A stretch of DNA of 64,000 nucleotides. Source: Sphingobacteriaceae bacterium. Its GTDB lineage: Bacteria > Bacteroidota > Bacteroidia > Sphingobacteriales > Sphingobacteriaceae. The stretch spans positions 124,001 through 188,000 of the forward strand of contig JACMJM010000032.1 of the NCBI GenBank assembly GCA_014380615.1, given 5' to 3'. The position numbers and the translations under genes were made by a program. Positions within the stretch are counted from its first letter, which is position 1; each line of letters starts with the position of its first letter. Shown one piece after another: positions 52,714-62,141 of this stretch. Below the pieces are notes generated by a model. The model was not told the DNA's origin, searched no databases, and saw only the letters and a program-made list of their open reading frames with translations.

Positions 52714-55683
52714 ATGAAGAAGCTTACCGTTCTCTACCTGTTTTTCCTCTTACTCGCTGCAGGCAGTTTTGCTCAGACACGAATTAAATACAACTTTAAC
52801 CCCGACTGGAAATTATTTGTTGGTGATGAAAAGGGTGCGGAAACGCCATCCTTCGATGATTCCGCCTGGCAATCAATAACTCTTCCCCACGCCTGGAATG
52901 AAGACGACGCCTTCCGGAAAAACATATTTGAACATACCATCGGTATCGTTTGGTATCGCAAACGTTTTAAGGTTCCGGTTTCAGACAGAGGAAAGAAGGT
53001 TTTTCTCGAGTTTGAAGGTGTTCGCCAGGTGGGCGAATTCTACCTGAACGGAAAATTTATCGGGCTTCATGAAAACGGAGCCATGGCCTTTGGCTTTGAT
53101 GTTACAGATCTGATTAACGTTGGCGAAGAAAATGTTATCGCCGTTCGGATTGATAATTCCTGGGATTACCTCGAAAAAGCAACTCAGGTAAAGTTTCAAT
53201 GGGCCGATAGGAATTTTAATGCCAATTATGGCGGCTTGCCAAAAAACGTATGGCTCCATGTATCCGATAAATTATATCAAACGCTTCCCCTTTACGCCTT
53301 TTTGAAAAATACAGGCGTATATGTTTACGCGAAAGATTTCAATATCCCGGCTAAAACCGCGACAATAATAGCCGAATCGGAAGTGAAGAACGATCATAGC
53401 GGATCGAAAACCTTCCAGTACGAAGTTGAAGTAAAAGATTTAGAAGGGGCCGTAGTTAAAACTTTTACCGGCGAAAAAACCAGTATCAAATCCGGTGAAA
53501 CCAAAACGGTGAGTGCCAGTGCTGAGCTCAGCAATCTTAATTTCTGGAGCTGGGGCTACGGCTATTTATACACGGTAAATACCAGATTGAAGGTCAACGG
53601 AAAAATCGTTGATGAGGTGAATACAAAAACCGGGTTCCGCAAAGCGGAATTTAAAAATGGTATGGTTTATCTCAACGACCGTGTGCTGATGATGAAAGGC
53701 TATGCACAACGTACGAGTAACGAGTGGCCTTCCATCGGTTTATCGGTACCGCCATGGATGAGCGATTACAGTAACGGATTGATGGTTGAAAGTAATGCTA
53801 ACCTGGTTCGCTGGATGCACATCACTCCCTGGAAACAGGATATCGAATCTTGTGACCGGGTGGGATTGATTCAGGCGATGCCTGCCGGTGATGCCGAACA
53901 CGATGTTACCGGGCCAAGATGGACCCAACGCACTAACCTGATGAGGGAAGCGATTATCTACAACCGCAATAATCCGAGTATTCTTTTTTATGAGTGCGGA
54001 AATGAGTCGATTAGCGATGCCCACATGTCGGAAATGATTGCCATTCGTGATAAGTATGACCCACATGGCGGCCGCGCAATTGGCTCACGCGAAATGCTGG
54101 ATAGTAAGGTGGCGGAGTATGGCGGAGAAATGTTGTATACCAACAAAAGTGCTAAAATTCCCATGTGGCAAATGGAGTATTCCCGTGATGAAGGATTGAG
54201 GAAATATTGGGATGAGTTTTCACCGCCCTATCATAAAGAAGGCGAGGGGCCACTTTACCGAAACGCACCCGCAAGGCAGTATAATCGTAATCAGGACTCT
54301 CACGCACTTGAAGATGTAGTTCGCTGGTACGAGTTTTGGCGCGAACGTCCGGGAACAGGTACCCGTGTAAATTCAGGCGGAGTAAATATTATATTTTCGG
54401 ATTCAAATACGCATTATCGCGGTGCCGAAAACTATCGCCGGAGCGGAGAGGTTGATGCATTGCGGATTCCTAAAGACGGATTCTACGCTCATCAATTGAT
54501 GTGGGATGGCTGGGTAGATGTAGAAAAGCACCGAACTCATATCATCGGTCATTGGAATTATCAGCCCGGTACGAAGAAGAATATTTATGTGCTATCCAGC
54601 GGAGAAAAAGCCGAGCTGTTTATCAACGGGCAATCTAAAGGATTTGGAGAGCGCAGAGATGGTTTTATCTTTACCTTCAAAGACATCCTTTGGCAGCCGG
54701 GGACAATCAAAGCTGTTTCCTACGACTCGAAAAACGTCAAACTATCAGAAAAAGAACTTAGAACCGCAGGCGCACCCGCAGCACTGAAATTAACACAGAT
54801 GCAAGGGCCCCAAGGCCTCAAAGCGAATGGTGCCGATCTGGCTTTGATTCAAATCGAGGTGGTGGATGCCGAAGGTAATCGCTGCCCTACAGCCTTAAAT
54901 ACCATTGATTTTACCTTAGAAGGAAATGCGGAATGGCGTGGTGGCCTGGCGCAGGGGCCGGGTAATTTTATCCTTTCGAAATTTTTACCAGTTGAGGGAG
55001 GAGTTAACAGGGTGATAATCCGTTCAACAACCACTGCCGGACCCATAAAACTTTCGGCCATTTCCGAAGGTTTAAAACCTGCCAGTATCAGTTTAAGCTC
55101 GGTTCCTGTAAAGGTAACTGATGGCTTATCGTTGGATATGCCTTACGATGGACTAAAAGTGAGTCTTAAACGTGGCCCAACTCCTGCGGGGCCATCTTTC
55201 GTTCCTTCCCGTATCGCATTGAAAGTTATAGACGCAACGGCCGGAGCGAACGCAGCAAAAGCTAAGGCAACTTATGATGATAATGAACTGAGCGATTGGG
55301 TAAACGATAATAAACTTTCTACAGCCTGGATAAAATATACGCTGGAGAAGGAAGCAATTGTCAACGAGGTAACCTTGAAGATGAATAATTTCGCTTCAAG
55401 AACTTATCCTATCCGCATTCTGGTAGACGATAAGGAAGTATTTAAAGGCACCACTTACCGTAGCCAGGGATATTGCACGCTCGCTTTAAAACCCACAAGC
55501 GGTAAAACGGTAACTATTCAATTATTTAACCCCAATTCCGGAAAAGATGAGTCGAGTATTAGCGTGGAACTGGGTGGAAAGAAACTTGATGATGGTGTTG
55601 CCCGAAATGATGGCGGCGCCCGCGAGATCTTAAGTATAATTGAAGCGGAACTTTACACCAAATCAAACCTGAATACTCAATAA
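52714..55683 (+). CDS. GH2 enzyme, tandem copy 2
   Basis: I chose ATG 52714 (MKKLTVLYLFFLLLAAGSFA) because the signal peptide starts there; an upstream in-frame start at 52639 lies in the repeat-side sequence. The 989-residue protein has the same domain order as copy 1 (jelly-roll, Ig, TIM barrel, DUF4982-type, C-terminal discoidin-like with ATYDDNELSDWVNDNK). The acid/base is kept: Glu431 in FYECGNESISD, and the nucleophile region is MEYSRDEGLRKYWDEFSPP. It is likely an active exo-acting glycosidase on pectin side chains. Possible substrates include beta-galactosides, beta-galacturonides or alpha-arabinosides. It ends 9 bp before copy 3. Confidence 0.93.
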   Translation: MKKLTVLYLFFLLLAAGSFAQTRIKYNFNPDWKLFVGDEKGAETPSFDDSAWQSITLPHAWNEDDAFRKNIFEHTIGIVWYRKRFKVPVSDRGKKVFLEFEGVRQVGEFYLNGKFIGLHENGAMAFGFDVTDLINVGEENVIAVRIDNSWDYLEKATQVKFQWADRNFNANYGGLPKNVWLHVSDKLYQTLPLYAFLKNTGVYVYAKDFNIPAKTATIIAESEVKNDHSGSKTFQYEVEVKDLEGAVVKTFTGEKTSIKSGETKTVSASAELSNLNFWSWGYGYLYTVNTRLKVNGKIVDEVNTKTGFRKAEFKNGMVYLNDRVLMMKGYAQRTSNEWPSIGLSVPPWMSDYSNGLMVESNANLVRWMHITPWKQDIESCDRVGLIQAMPAGDAEHDVTGPRWTQRTNLMREAIIYNRNNPSILFYECGNESISDAHMSEMIAIRDKYDPHGGRAIGSREMLDSKVAEYGGEMLYTNKSAKIPMWQMEYSRDEGLRKYWDEFSPPYHKEGEGPLYRNAPARQYNRNQDSHALEDVVRWYEFWRERPGTGTRVNSGGVNIIFSDSNTHYRGAENYRRSGEVDALRIPKDGFYAHQLMWDGWVDVEKHRTHIIGHWNYQPGTKKNIYVLSSGEKAELFINGQSKGFGERRDGFIFTFKDILWQPGTIKAVSYDSKNVKLSEKELRTAGAPAALKLTQMQGPQGLKANGADLALIQIEVVDAEGNRCPTALNTIDFTLEGNAEWRGGLAQGPGNFILSKFLPVEGGVNRVIIRSTTTAGPIKLSAISEGLKPASISLSSVPVKVTDGLSLDMPYDGLKVSLKRGPTPAGPSFVPSRIALKVIDATAGANAAKAKATYDDNELSDWVNDNKLSTAWIKYTLEKEAIVNEVTLKMNNFASRTYPIRILVDDKEVFKGTTYRSQGYCTLALKPTSGKTVTIQLFNPNSGKDESSISVELGGKKLDDGVARNDGGAREILSIIEAELYTKSNLNTQ

Positions 55684-55692
55684 CATATTGAA

Positions 55693-58653
55693 ATGAAAAG
55701 AAATATCATATCATTTTTATTAATAGTATTGACCGGCAGCACAGTTTTCGCGGCTGATTCGCCCAGAATTAAATACAATTTTAACCCAGGCTGGAAACTG
55801 ATTGTTGAAGACCCTAAAGGCGCCGATGCCGCAGATTTTAACGACGCATCCTGGAAAGAAATCACCTTGCCGCATGCCTGGAACGAAGACGAAGCTTTTA
55901 AGGTAGCCATAAACCGTCTGTCGGGTAAGATTTCATGGTACCGTAAACATTTCAAACTTCCCGCTTCCGATAACGGAAAAAAGATCTTCATCGAGTTTGA
56001 AGGTGTTCGTCAGGGTGCTGATGTTTATTTAAACGGGAAACATCTGGGCCTGCACGAAAACGGAGCCATGGCTTTTGGTTTTGATGTAACAGAAATTGTT
56101 AAGCATGGGGCTGATAATGTAGTGGCTGTTCGAATAGATAATGCCTGGAATTATAAAGAAAAATCTACTGGAACTGGTTTTCAATGGAACCATTCAAGCT
56201 TTAATGCCAATTACGGTGGAATTCCGAAAAACGTATGGCTTCATGTATCCGATAAACTATATCAAACCCTTCCGCTTTACTCATTCTTAAAAACTACCGG
56301 CGTTTATATTTATGCCAAAGATTTTAATATACCCGCTAAAACAGCAACAGTAGTTGCCGAATCCGAAATTAAGAACGAACATTCTGCGGCTAAAACATTC
56401 GAGTACGAAGTAGAAGTAAAAGATCTGGACGGAAAGACCCTTAAAGTTTTTAACGGCGGACAAACTACCATCCAACCTGGAGAAACCAAAACGGTGGGTG
56501 CCAATGCGACTTTAACCAACCTTAATTTCTGGAGCTGGGGGTACGGCTATCTATATACCGTAAACACACGGTTAAAAGTTAACGGTAAGTATGTCGACGA
56601 AGTAAGTACCAAAACAGGTTTCCGCAAGGCGGAGTATAAAAACGGAATGGTTTACCTGAATGATCGGGTATTAATGATGAAAGGCTATGCTCAGCGCACA
56701 AGCAACGAGTGGCCGGCTCTGGGTATGTCGGTACCACCCTGGTTAAGCGATTATAGCAATAACCTCATGGTAGAAAGTAACGCCAATCTGGTTCGCTGGA
56801 TGCACATCACTCCCTGGAAACAGGACGTAGAATCCTGCGACAGGGTAGGCTTGATCCAGGCTATGCCAGCCGGTGATTCGGAAAGAGATGTTTCCGGCAG
56901 ACAGTGGGAACATCGGGTAGAATTAATGCGGGATGCTATCATTTATAATCGTAACGCGCCAAGTATTTTGTTCTATGAGAGCGGTAATGAGTCGATTAGC
57001 GAAACTCACATGACCGATATGAAAGTTATTAAGGATAAGTATGATCCTTTCGGAGGAAGGGCGATCGGTTCCCGTGAAATGCTCGACAGTAAGGTGGCAG
57101 AATGGGGCGGAGAAATGTTGTACACTAACAAAAGTGCTGATATTCCGCTATGGGCCACCGAATACTCGCGTGACGAAGGATTGCGTAAATATTGGGATGA
57201 GTTTTCTCCTCCTTTTCATAAAGATGGCGACGGTCCCTTATACCGCGATGCGCCGGCAAGAGAATATAACCGAAACCAGGATTCGCATGCTATTGAGAAT
57301 GTAGTGCGTTGGTACGAGTTTTGGAGGGAGCGTCCCGGTACCGGCGAGCGTGTGAGTGCCGGTGGTGTGAATATCATTTTTTCCGACTCCAATACGCATT
57401 CAAGAGGAGCCGAAAATTATCGTCGTAGTGGTGAAGTTGACCCTATGAGAATTACTAAAGACGGATTTTATGCTCATAAAGTGATGTGGGATGGCTGGGT
57501 AGATGTAGATCGCCATGGCTCTCATATCGTAGGTCACTGGAACTATCAGCCGGGTACAAAAAAGAATGTTTACGTAATATCAAGTGGTGATAAGGTTGAA
57601 CTATTCATCAACGGGCAATCAAAAGGCTTCGGCGAAAGAAGCAACGGATTTGCGTTCACTTTCAAAAATATTGACTGGCAGCCGGGAACGATCAAAGCGA
57701 TATCTTACGATGCTCAAAACAAAAAAGTAACGGAAGCCGAGATCAAAACCGCGGGAGAACCGGCAGCTCTGCGTTTAACTACCATGCAGGCACCGAAAGG
57801 CTTGAAAGCCGATGGGGCCGACGTGGTTCTGGCGCAGGTCGAAGTTGTAGATGCGAAAGGTAATCGCTGCCCAACAGCTTTAAATATGATTAACTTTAAG
57901 CTCGAGGGCCCGGCCGAATGGCGCGGTGGAATTGCTCAAGGGCCGGATAATTATATTTTAGCGACAAGTCTTCCGGTTGAAGGCGGTGTAAACCGGGTAC
58001 TCATCAGGTCAACCACAAAGCCCGGGCAAATAGTATTGACCGCAACTTCCGAGGGATTGAAAACAGCCTCAGTCGCCTTTAAGTCTGTTCCTGTAAAAGT
58101 TACTAATGGAATTACTTTAAGTATGCCTGATGACGGGCTTCGTGCAGTGCTGAAGCGTGGCCCGACACCTATCGGTCCTTCATTCAAACCTTCTCGTACA
58201 GCCTTGAAAATTGTGAGCGCGACTGCAGGCGCGAATGCCGATAAAGTTAATGCAACCTTTGATGATAACGAACTCTCTGATTGGGTAAATGATGGTAAAG
58301 TCGGAACCGCATGGGTTAAATTTGAACTTGCCAATGAGGCTACGGTAAACGAAGTAACCCTTAAAGTAAACAATTTCCGCAGCCGCACCTATCCAATTCG
58401 GATCCTTGTCGATAATCAGGAAGTTTTCAAAGGCGAAACACCTAAAACGTTGGGTTATTGTGCCATCATTTGTAAACCTGCGAAAGGTAAAACCGTTACT
58501 ATCCAGCTCACGGAAGAAAACTCCGGTAAGGATGATTCTAAAATAGGTGAGGAGATGAACGGCAGAAAACTGGATGACGGCGTTGCTCGTGATGATAAAA
58601 ATGCCAAAGGCACTTTAAGTATTATTGAAGTCGAGATTTATACGAAATTATAG
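55693..58653 (+). CDS. GH2 enzyme, tandem copy 3
   Basis: The 986-residue secreted protein (signal peptide FLLIVLTGSTVFAA) has the same architecture as copies 1 and 2. Its acid/base region reads FYESGNESISETH with Glu433, so it keeps the residue lost from copy 1. The nucleophile-region Glu is in ATEYSRDEG. Its N-terminal half is close to copy 1 (YNFNPGWKL) and its C-terminal half shares FDDNELSDWVNDGK with copy 2. It begins 9 bp after copy 2 and is probably translated from the same message. The substrate cannot be read, but linked rhamnosidase and RhaM genes point to RG-I. Confidence 0.93.
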   Translation: MKRNIISFLLIVLTGSTVFAADSPRIKYNFNPGWKLIVEDPKGADAADFNDASWKEITLPHAWNEDEAFKVAINRLSGKISWYRKHFKLPASDNGKKIFIEFEGVRQGADVYLNGKHLGLHENGAMAFGFDVTEIVKHGADNVVAVRIDNAWNYKEKSTGTGFQWNHSSFNANYGGIPKNVWLHVSDKLYQTLPLYSFLKTTGVYIYAKDFNIPAKTATVVAESEIKNEHSAAKTFEYEVEVKDLDGKTLKVFNGGQTTIQPGETKTVGANATLTNLNFWSWGYGYLYTVNTRLKVNGKYVDEVSTKTGFRKAEYKNGMVYLNDRVLMMKGYAQRTSNEWPALGMSVPPWLSDYSNNLMVESNANLVRWMHITPWKQDVESCDRVGLIQAMPAGDSERDVSGRQWEHRVELMRDAIIYNRNAPSILFYESGNESISETHMTDMKVIKDKYDPFGGRAIGSREMLDSKVAEWGGEMLYTNKSADIPLWATEYSRDEGLRKYWDEFSPPFHKDGDGPLYRDAPAREYNRNQDSHAIENVVRWYEFWRERPGTGERVSAGGVNIIFSDSNTHSRGAENYRRSGEVDPMRITKDGFYAHKVMWDGWVDVDRHGSHIVGHWNYQPGTKKNVYVISSGDKVELFINGQSKGFGERSNGFAFTFKNIDWQPGTIKAISYDAQNKKVTEAEIKTAGEPAALRLTTMQAPKGLKADGADVVLAQVEVVDAKGNRCPTALNMINFKLEGPAEWRGGIAQGPDNYILATSLPVEGGVNRVLIRSTTKPGQIVLTATSEGLKTASVAFKSVPVKVTNGITLSMPDDGLRAVLKRGPTPIGPSFKPSRTALKIVSATAGANADKVNATFDDNELSDWVNDGKVGTAWVKFELANEATVNEVTLKVNNFRSRTYPIRILVDNQEVFKGETPKTLGYCAIICKPAKGKTVTIQLTEENSGKDDSKIGEEMNGRKLDDGVARDDKNAKGTLSIIEVEIYTKL

Positions 58654-58687
58654 TGTAGCGCTATGGCGATAGTGTAACGTCAATGGT

Positions 58688-58745
58688 AGCCTGTCGAAGC
58701 ATAAAGCGGGTTATTAATGCCCACCCCACTATCCTTCGACAGGCT
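58688..58745. repeat. Intergenic inverted repeat (AGCCTGTCGAAG)
   Basis: Perfect 12-nt arms AGCCTGTCGAAG (58688-58699) and CTTCGACAGGCT (58734-58745) enclose a 34-nt interior. The text resembles the dispersed 'CCTGAGCCTGTCGAAGG' element of this lineage. It lies between the GH2 array and rhaM. Confidence 0.75.
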
Positions 58746-58848
58746 CAGGGTGACTGCCGGGCCACACGTTATTGGGAGCTTGTAACAGCATTTAGTAGCA
58801 GAACTTGAAAATTAATGACAATTTATAGCAATTAAGCCTAAAAATAAT

Positions 58849-59160
58849 ATGAAACTAGCCTTTAAAATGAAGCTTAAACCTGGCTTCAAAGATGAATACA
58901 AAAAACGCCATGACGAGATCTGGCCAGAGCTTAAAACCCTGTTAGAAAATAATGGAATAAGTGATTACACCATATTCCTCGATGAAGAAACAAATATTCT
59001 GTTTGCAGTTCAGCAGCAGGATGGTAACCAGTCTTCGCAGGATTTGGGCCAAACAGCGATTGTGCAAAAATGGTGGGCTTACATGGCCGATATTATGGAA
59101 ACCAACCCTGACAATTCTCCGGTGAGCAAACCTCTGGCTGAAGTGTTTCACATGGATTAA
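58849..59160 (+). CDS. rhaM: L-rhamnose mutarotase
   Basis: The 103-residue cytoplasmic protein interconverts the alpha and beta anomers of L-rhamnose so that rhamnose isomerase can use it. The family motifs are all in view: the N-terminal FKMKLKPGFKDEYKKRHDEI with the conserved His and WPEL next to it, the ISDYTIFLDEETNILFAV strand, and the C-terminal VQKWWAYMADIM plus PLAEVFHMD. Length and ends match full-length RhaM. It is in front of the GH106 rhamnosidase, so the two together take rhamnose from RG-I oligosaccharides to the isomerase pathway, whose other genes are outside the window. Confidence 0.95.
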   Translation: MKLAFKMKLKPGFKDEYKKRHDEIWPELKTLLENNGISDYTIFLDEETNILFAVQQQDGNQSSQDLGQTAIVQKWWAYMADIMETNPDNSPVSKPLAEVFHMD

Positions 59161-59183
59161 CCAACTGGCACAAAGGTAGCGTC

Positions 59184-59263
59184 ATGCTGAAGCCCCTTAC
59201 ACTACCCTTCGACAAGCTAAGGGTGAGGGGCCACCACACGTCCTGCCGAACTCATTTCAGCAT
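59184..59263. repeat. Intergenic inverted-repeat element, possibly nested
   Basis: ATGCTGAA (59184-59191) and TTCAGCAT (59256-59263) are inverted arms. Between them lies a second repeat-like segment with CCTTCGACAAGCTAAGGGTG, which resembles the other dispersed element. One repeat may have inserted into the other. Confidence 0.45.
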
Positions 59264-59370
59264 CTCCCACCACTCGGGTTTCACCCAATGGTGGAATGTT
59301 GTTGCCCTAAATGCCTCAAATTCAGTCTTTGTTGCCTAGAGCAACATTAAGGCTTTTAAATTTTATACAA

Positions 59371-62139
59371 ATGAGAAGAGAAATTACGCTGTTTACGTTT
59401 TTGTTAGTAGTAAATATTAATGCTTTAATAGCTCAAAGCCCCTGGCCCGAAGTAAAAAAAGAAAGCCGTCCATGGACGCGCTGGTGGTGGATGGGGAACG
59501 CCGTGGATGAAAAAAATATTTCATCTCTGCTAAGTAACTACAGCAAAACTGGTTTCGGTGGCGTAGAAATCGCTCCTATTTACGGTGCTATTGGGTACGA
59601 AAGTCGTTACCTGCAATACCTTTCTCCGGATTGGATGAAGATGCTGAACCATACGGTAAAAACCGCTGGCGGTTTAGGCATGGGCGTTGATCTTACAAAC
59701 GGAACCGGGTGGCCCTTTGGTGGTCCGCAGGTTGCGGCAGAATTTGCTGCTTCAAAATTGGTTGTCCAAAACTACAAACTTGGGCCAGGTAAAACACTCG
59801 GAGAGAAAATTACAGTAACCGATCCCAAGGCTGGAGTGGCCCGCTTACAATCAGTAACTGCTTACAGCGATAAGGCTGAGGTTTTGCAGTTGATAGACAA
59901 AGTGGATAATGAAGGCAATCTAAAATGGAAGCCCGAAACAGGTAATTGGGAAATCTATGCTTCCTTTACTGGTAAAACGCGACAAATGGTAAAACGTGCC
60001 GCACCTGGCGGAGAAGGTTTTACGTTAAATCATCTTTCACGCCCCGCCTTAGATGAATATCTTAATCGCTTTGATATGGTATTTGACAATAAATCTCCGA
60101 ATGTTAGAGCATTTTACAACGATAGCTACGAGGTTTACGACGCAAACTGGTCAGAAAATCTTTTTGATGAATTTAAAGTGAGAAGAGGCTATGATTTAAG
60201 GCCCCATATCCGCGATTTGATGAGCAAGGAATTGAAGCCTCAAATCAGTCGGTTAAAATCAGACTACCGCGAAACTATGAGCGAAATGTTACTGGAAAAC
60301 TTCACTATTCCATGGACAAACTGGACGCATAGATACAAGGGAATTTCTAAAAATCAGGCGCATGGTTCGCCCGGAAATTTGATCGATCTGTATGCCGCAG
60401 TCGATATTCCCGAATGCGAAACCTTTGGCTCAAGCTATTTCCCTATTCCCGGCCTCCGTCGTGATAGTGCTGATGTAAGAAATGTTGATCCCGATCCCAT
60501 CATGCTTAAATTCGCATCGTCGGCAGCACACGTAACCGGTAAGAACTTGGTATCGAGTGAAACATTCACCTGGCTTACAGAACATTTCAAAACCTCGTTA
60601 TCGCAAACAAAACCAGAATTAGAGCAGGTTTTTTTATCAGGAGTAAACCACACCTTTTTTCACGGAACCACTTATTCGCCCGAAGATGTTCCCTATCCGG
60701 GATGGTTGTTTTATGCCTCAGTAAACTTTGTGCCTTCTAATAGCTGGTGGTCGCATTTGCCAGGCTTAAATACCTATATCACCAGGGTTCAGTCGGTATT
60801 GCAAGCCGGAAAATCTGATAACGAATTGCTGATCTACTGGCCCATTCACGATGTATGGCACAATCCAAAAGGAATGGATATGCCTTTGAAAGTACATGAT
60901 GTTGACGTATGGTTACATCCGAGCGCGTTTTATAAAAATGTAAAGTCATTACAAGAAGCAGGATACTCACTTGATTTTATTTCTGATAGATTATTGAAGC
61001 AGTCGACCGTTGCCGGCGGTACAATCAGTACCTCTCCCAATGCGTCGCCGTACAAAACACTCATTGTACCGAAATCGGATTATATGCCGATTGAAACCCT
61101 GGAGAAAGTTATTGATCTGGCCCGGAGCGGAGCCACGGTTATCATCCAGCAAATGCCCGAAGATGTGCCCGGTTTAAGCAATCTTGATGCTAACAGGAAC
61201 AAATTATACCAAATAGTTTCATCATTATCATTTTCGGATGCGGGAAATGGAATGAAGCAATTTAAGATCGGATCGGGAAGACTCATTCTCTCTGCTGATG
61301 TTAAAAAGGCTCTTGAGTTTTCTGGCATAAGCGGGGAGAAACTCAGCACTACCGGGCTTAAGTTTATTCGTCGGCAGGTTGGAAATGATAAGTATTATTA
61401 TCTGGTTAACCATACTCCGGCTGCTGTTAATACAGAGCTGCCTCTTAATGTACAGGCATCTTCTGTTGTGATTTTGGACCCTCAGAGTGGTGATGCGGGT
61501 ATAGCAAGCAGTTCGATTGATGGCAACACAACCACGGTAAAACTTCAGCTATTACCCGGTGAAGCACTTATTTTAAAAACTACCGGCAATACTTCGGGAT
61601 TATCGAAATGGAAGTATTTGAATACAGCTTCTAAACCTGTTGATGTAAAAGGTGAGTGGAACCTTCATTTCAGCGACGGAGGGCCGGTGCTTCCCGCAGA
61701 TAAAAAACTTACTCAACTGGTCTCATGGACCGATTTGGGAGACAGTGCCGCGGTGTCATTCTCTGGCAAAGCCGAATATACCATCGACTTTAAGATGCCA
61801 AAAATTAAGGGAGATGAATATATTCTCGATTTAGGAAAAGTACATGAAAGTGCGAGAGTGTGGGTTAACGGCCATGATGCCGGTATCCTTTGGAGTATTC
61901 CTTATCAGGCCAGAATTGGAAAATACCTTAAGAAAGGTAAAAATACCATCAAAATAGAGGTGGCCAACTTAATGGCCAACCGGATACGGGATATGGATAA
62001 AAAGGGAATCCAATGGCGTAAGTACCACGAGATTAATTTTGTAAATATCAATTATACAGCCTTTAACGCAGCCATTTGGAAGCCGCAGCCATCCGGACTT
62101 GTTGGTCCCGTTACCATCATTCCTTATAAGAAAAAATAA
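59371..62139 (+). CDS. Alpha-L-rhamnosidase GH106
   Basis: I chose ATG 59371 (MRREITLFTFLLVVNINALI) because a signal peptide follows; the in-frame start at 59311 adds a poor leader. The 922-residue protein has the GH106 pattern: the SRPWTRWWWMGNAVDEKNIS start, SNYSKTGFGGVEIAPIYGAI, GMGVDLTNGTGWPFGGPQVA and FYNDSYEVYDANW, with the catalytic Glu region near PECETFGSS. A large barrel and several beta-domains follow, including a C-terminal galactose-binding one (VHESARVWVNGHDAGILW). It removes terminal alpha-L-rhamnose. It is linked to RhaM upstream and starts an operon with the next gene (2 bp apart). Confidence 0.93.
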   Translation: MRREITLFTFLLVVNINALIAQSPWPEVKKESRPWTRWWWMGNAVDEKNISSLLSNYSKTGFGGVEIAPIYGAIGYESRYLQYLSPDWMKMLNHTVKTAGGLGMGVDLTNGTGWPFGGPQVAAEFAASKLVVQNYKLGPGKTLGEKITVTDPKAGVARLQSVTAYSDKAEVLQLIDKVDNEGNLKWKPETGNWEIYASFTGKTRQMVKRAAPGGEGFTLNHLSRPALDEYLNRFDMVFDNKSPNVRAFYNDSYEVYDANWSENLFDEFKVRRGYDLRPHIRDLMSKELKPQISRLKSDYRETMSEMLLENFTIPWTNWTHRYKGISKNQAHGSPGNLIDLYAAVDIPECETFGSSYFPIPGLRRDSADVRNVDPDPIMLKFASSAAHVTGKNLVSSETFTWLTEHFKTSLSQTKPELEQVFLSGVNHTFFHGTTYSPEDVPYPGWLFYASVNFVPSNSWWSHLPGLNTYITRVQSVLQAGKSDNELLIYWPIHDVWHNPKGMDMPLKVHDVDVWLHPSAFYKNVKSLQEAGYSLDFISDRLLKQSTVAGGTISTSPNASPYKTLIVPKSDYMPIETLEKVIDLARSGATVIIQQMPEDVPGLSNLDANRNKLYQIVSSLSFSDAGNGMKQFKIGSGRLILSADVKKALEFSGISGEKLSTTGLKFIRRQVGNDKYYYLVNHTPAAVNTELPLNVQASSVVILDPQSGDAGIASSSIDGNTTTVKLQLLPGEALILKTTGNTSGLSKWKYLNTASKPVDVKGEWNLHFSDGGPVLPADKKLTQLVSWTDLGDSAAVSFSGKAEYTIDFKMPKIKGDEYILDLGKVHESARVWVNGHDAGILWSIPYQARIGKYLKKGKNTIKIEVANLMANRIRDMDKKGIQWRKYHEINFVNINYTAFNAAIWKPQPSGLVGPVTIIPYKKK

Positions 62140-62141
62140 AG

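Noticed and set aside
52157..52717. 186-codon open frame over the repeat array
   Set aside because: The product is three degenerate copies of the same peptide made from a palindromic element, and it overlaps the real GH2 start in another frame. Unit lengths divisible by three explain the open frame.
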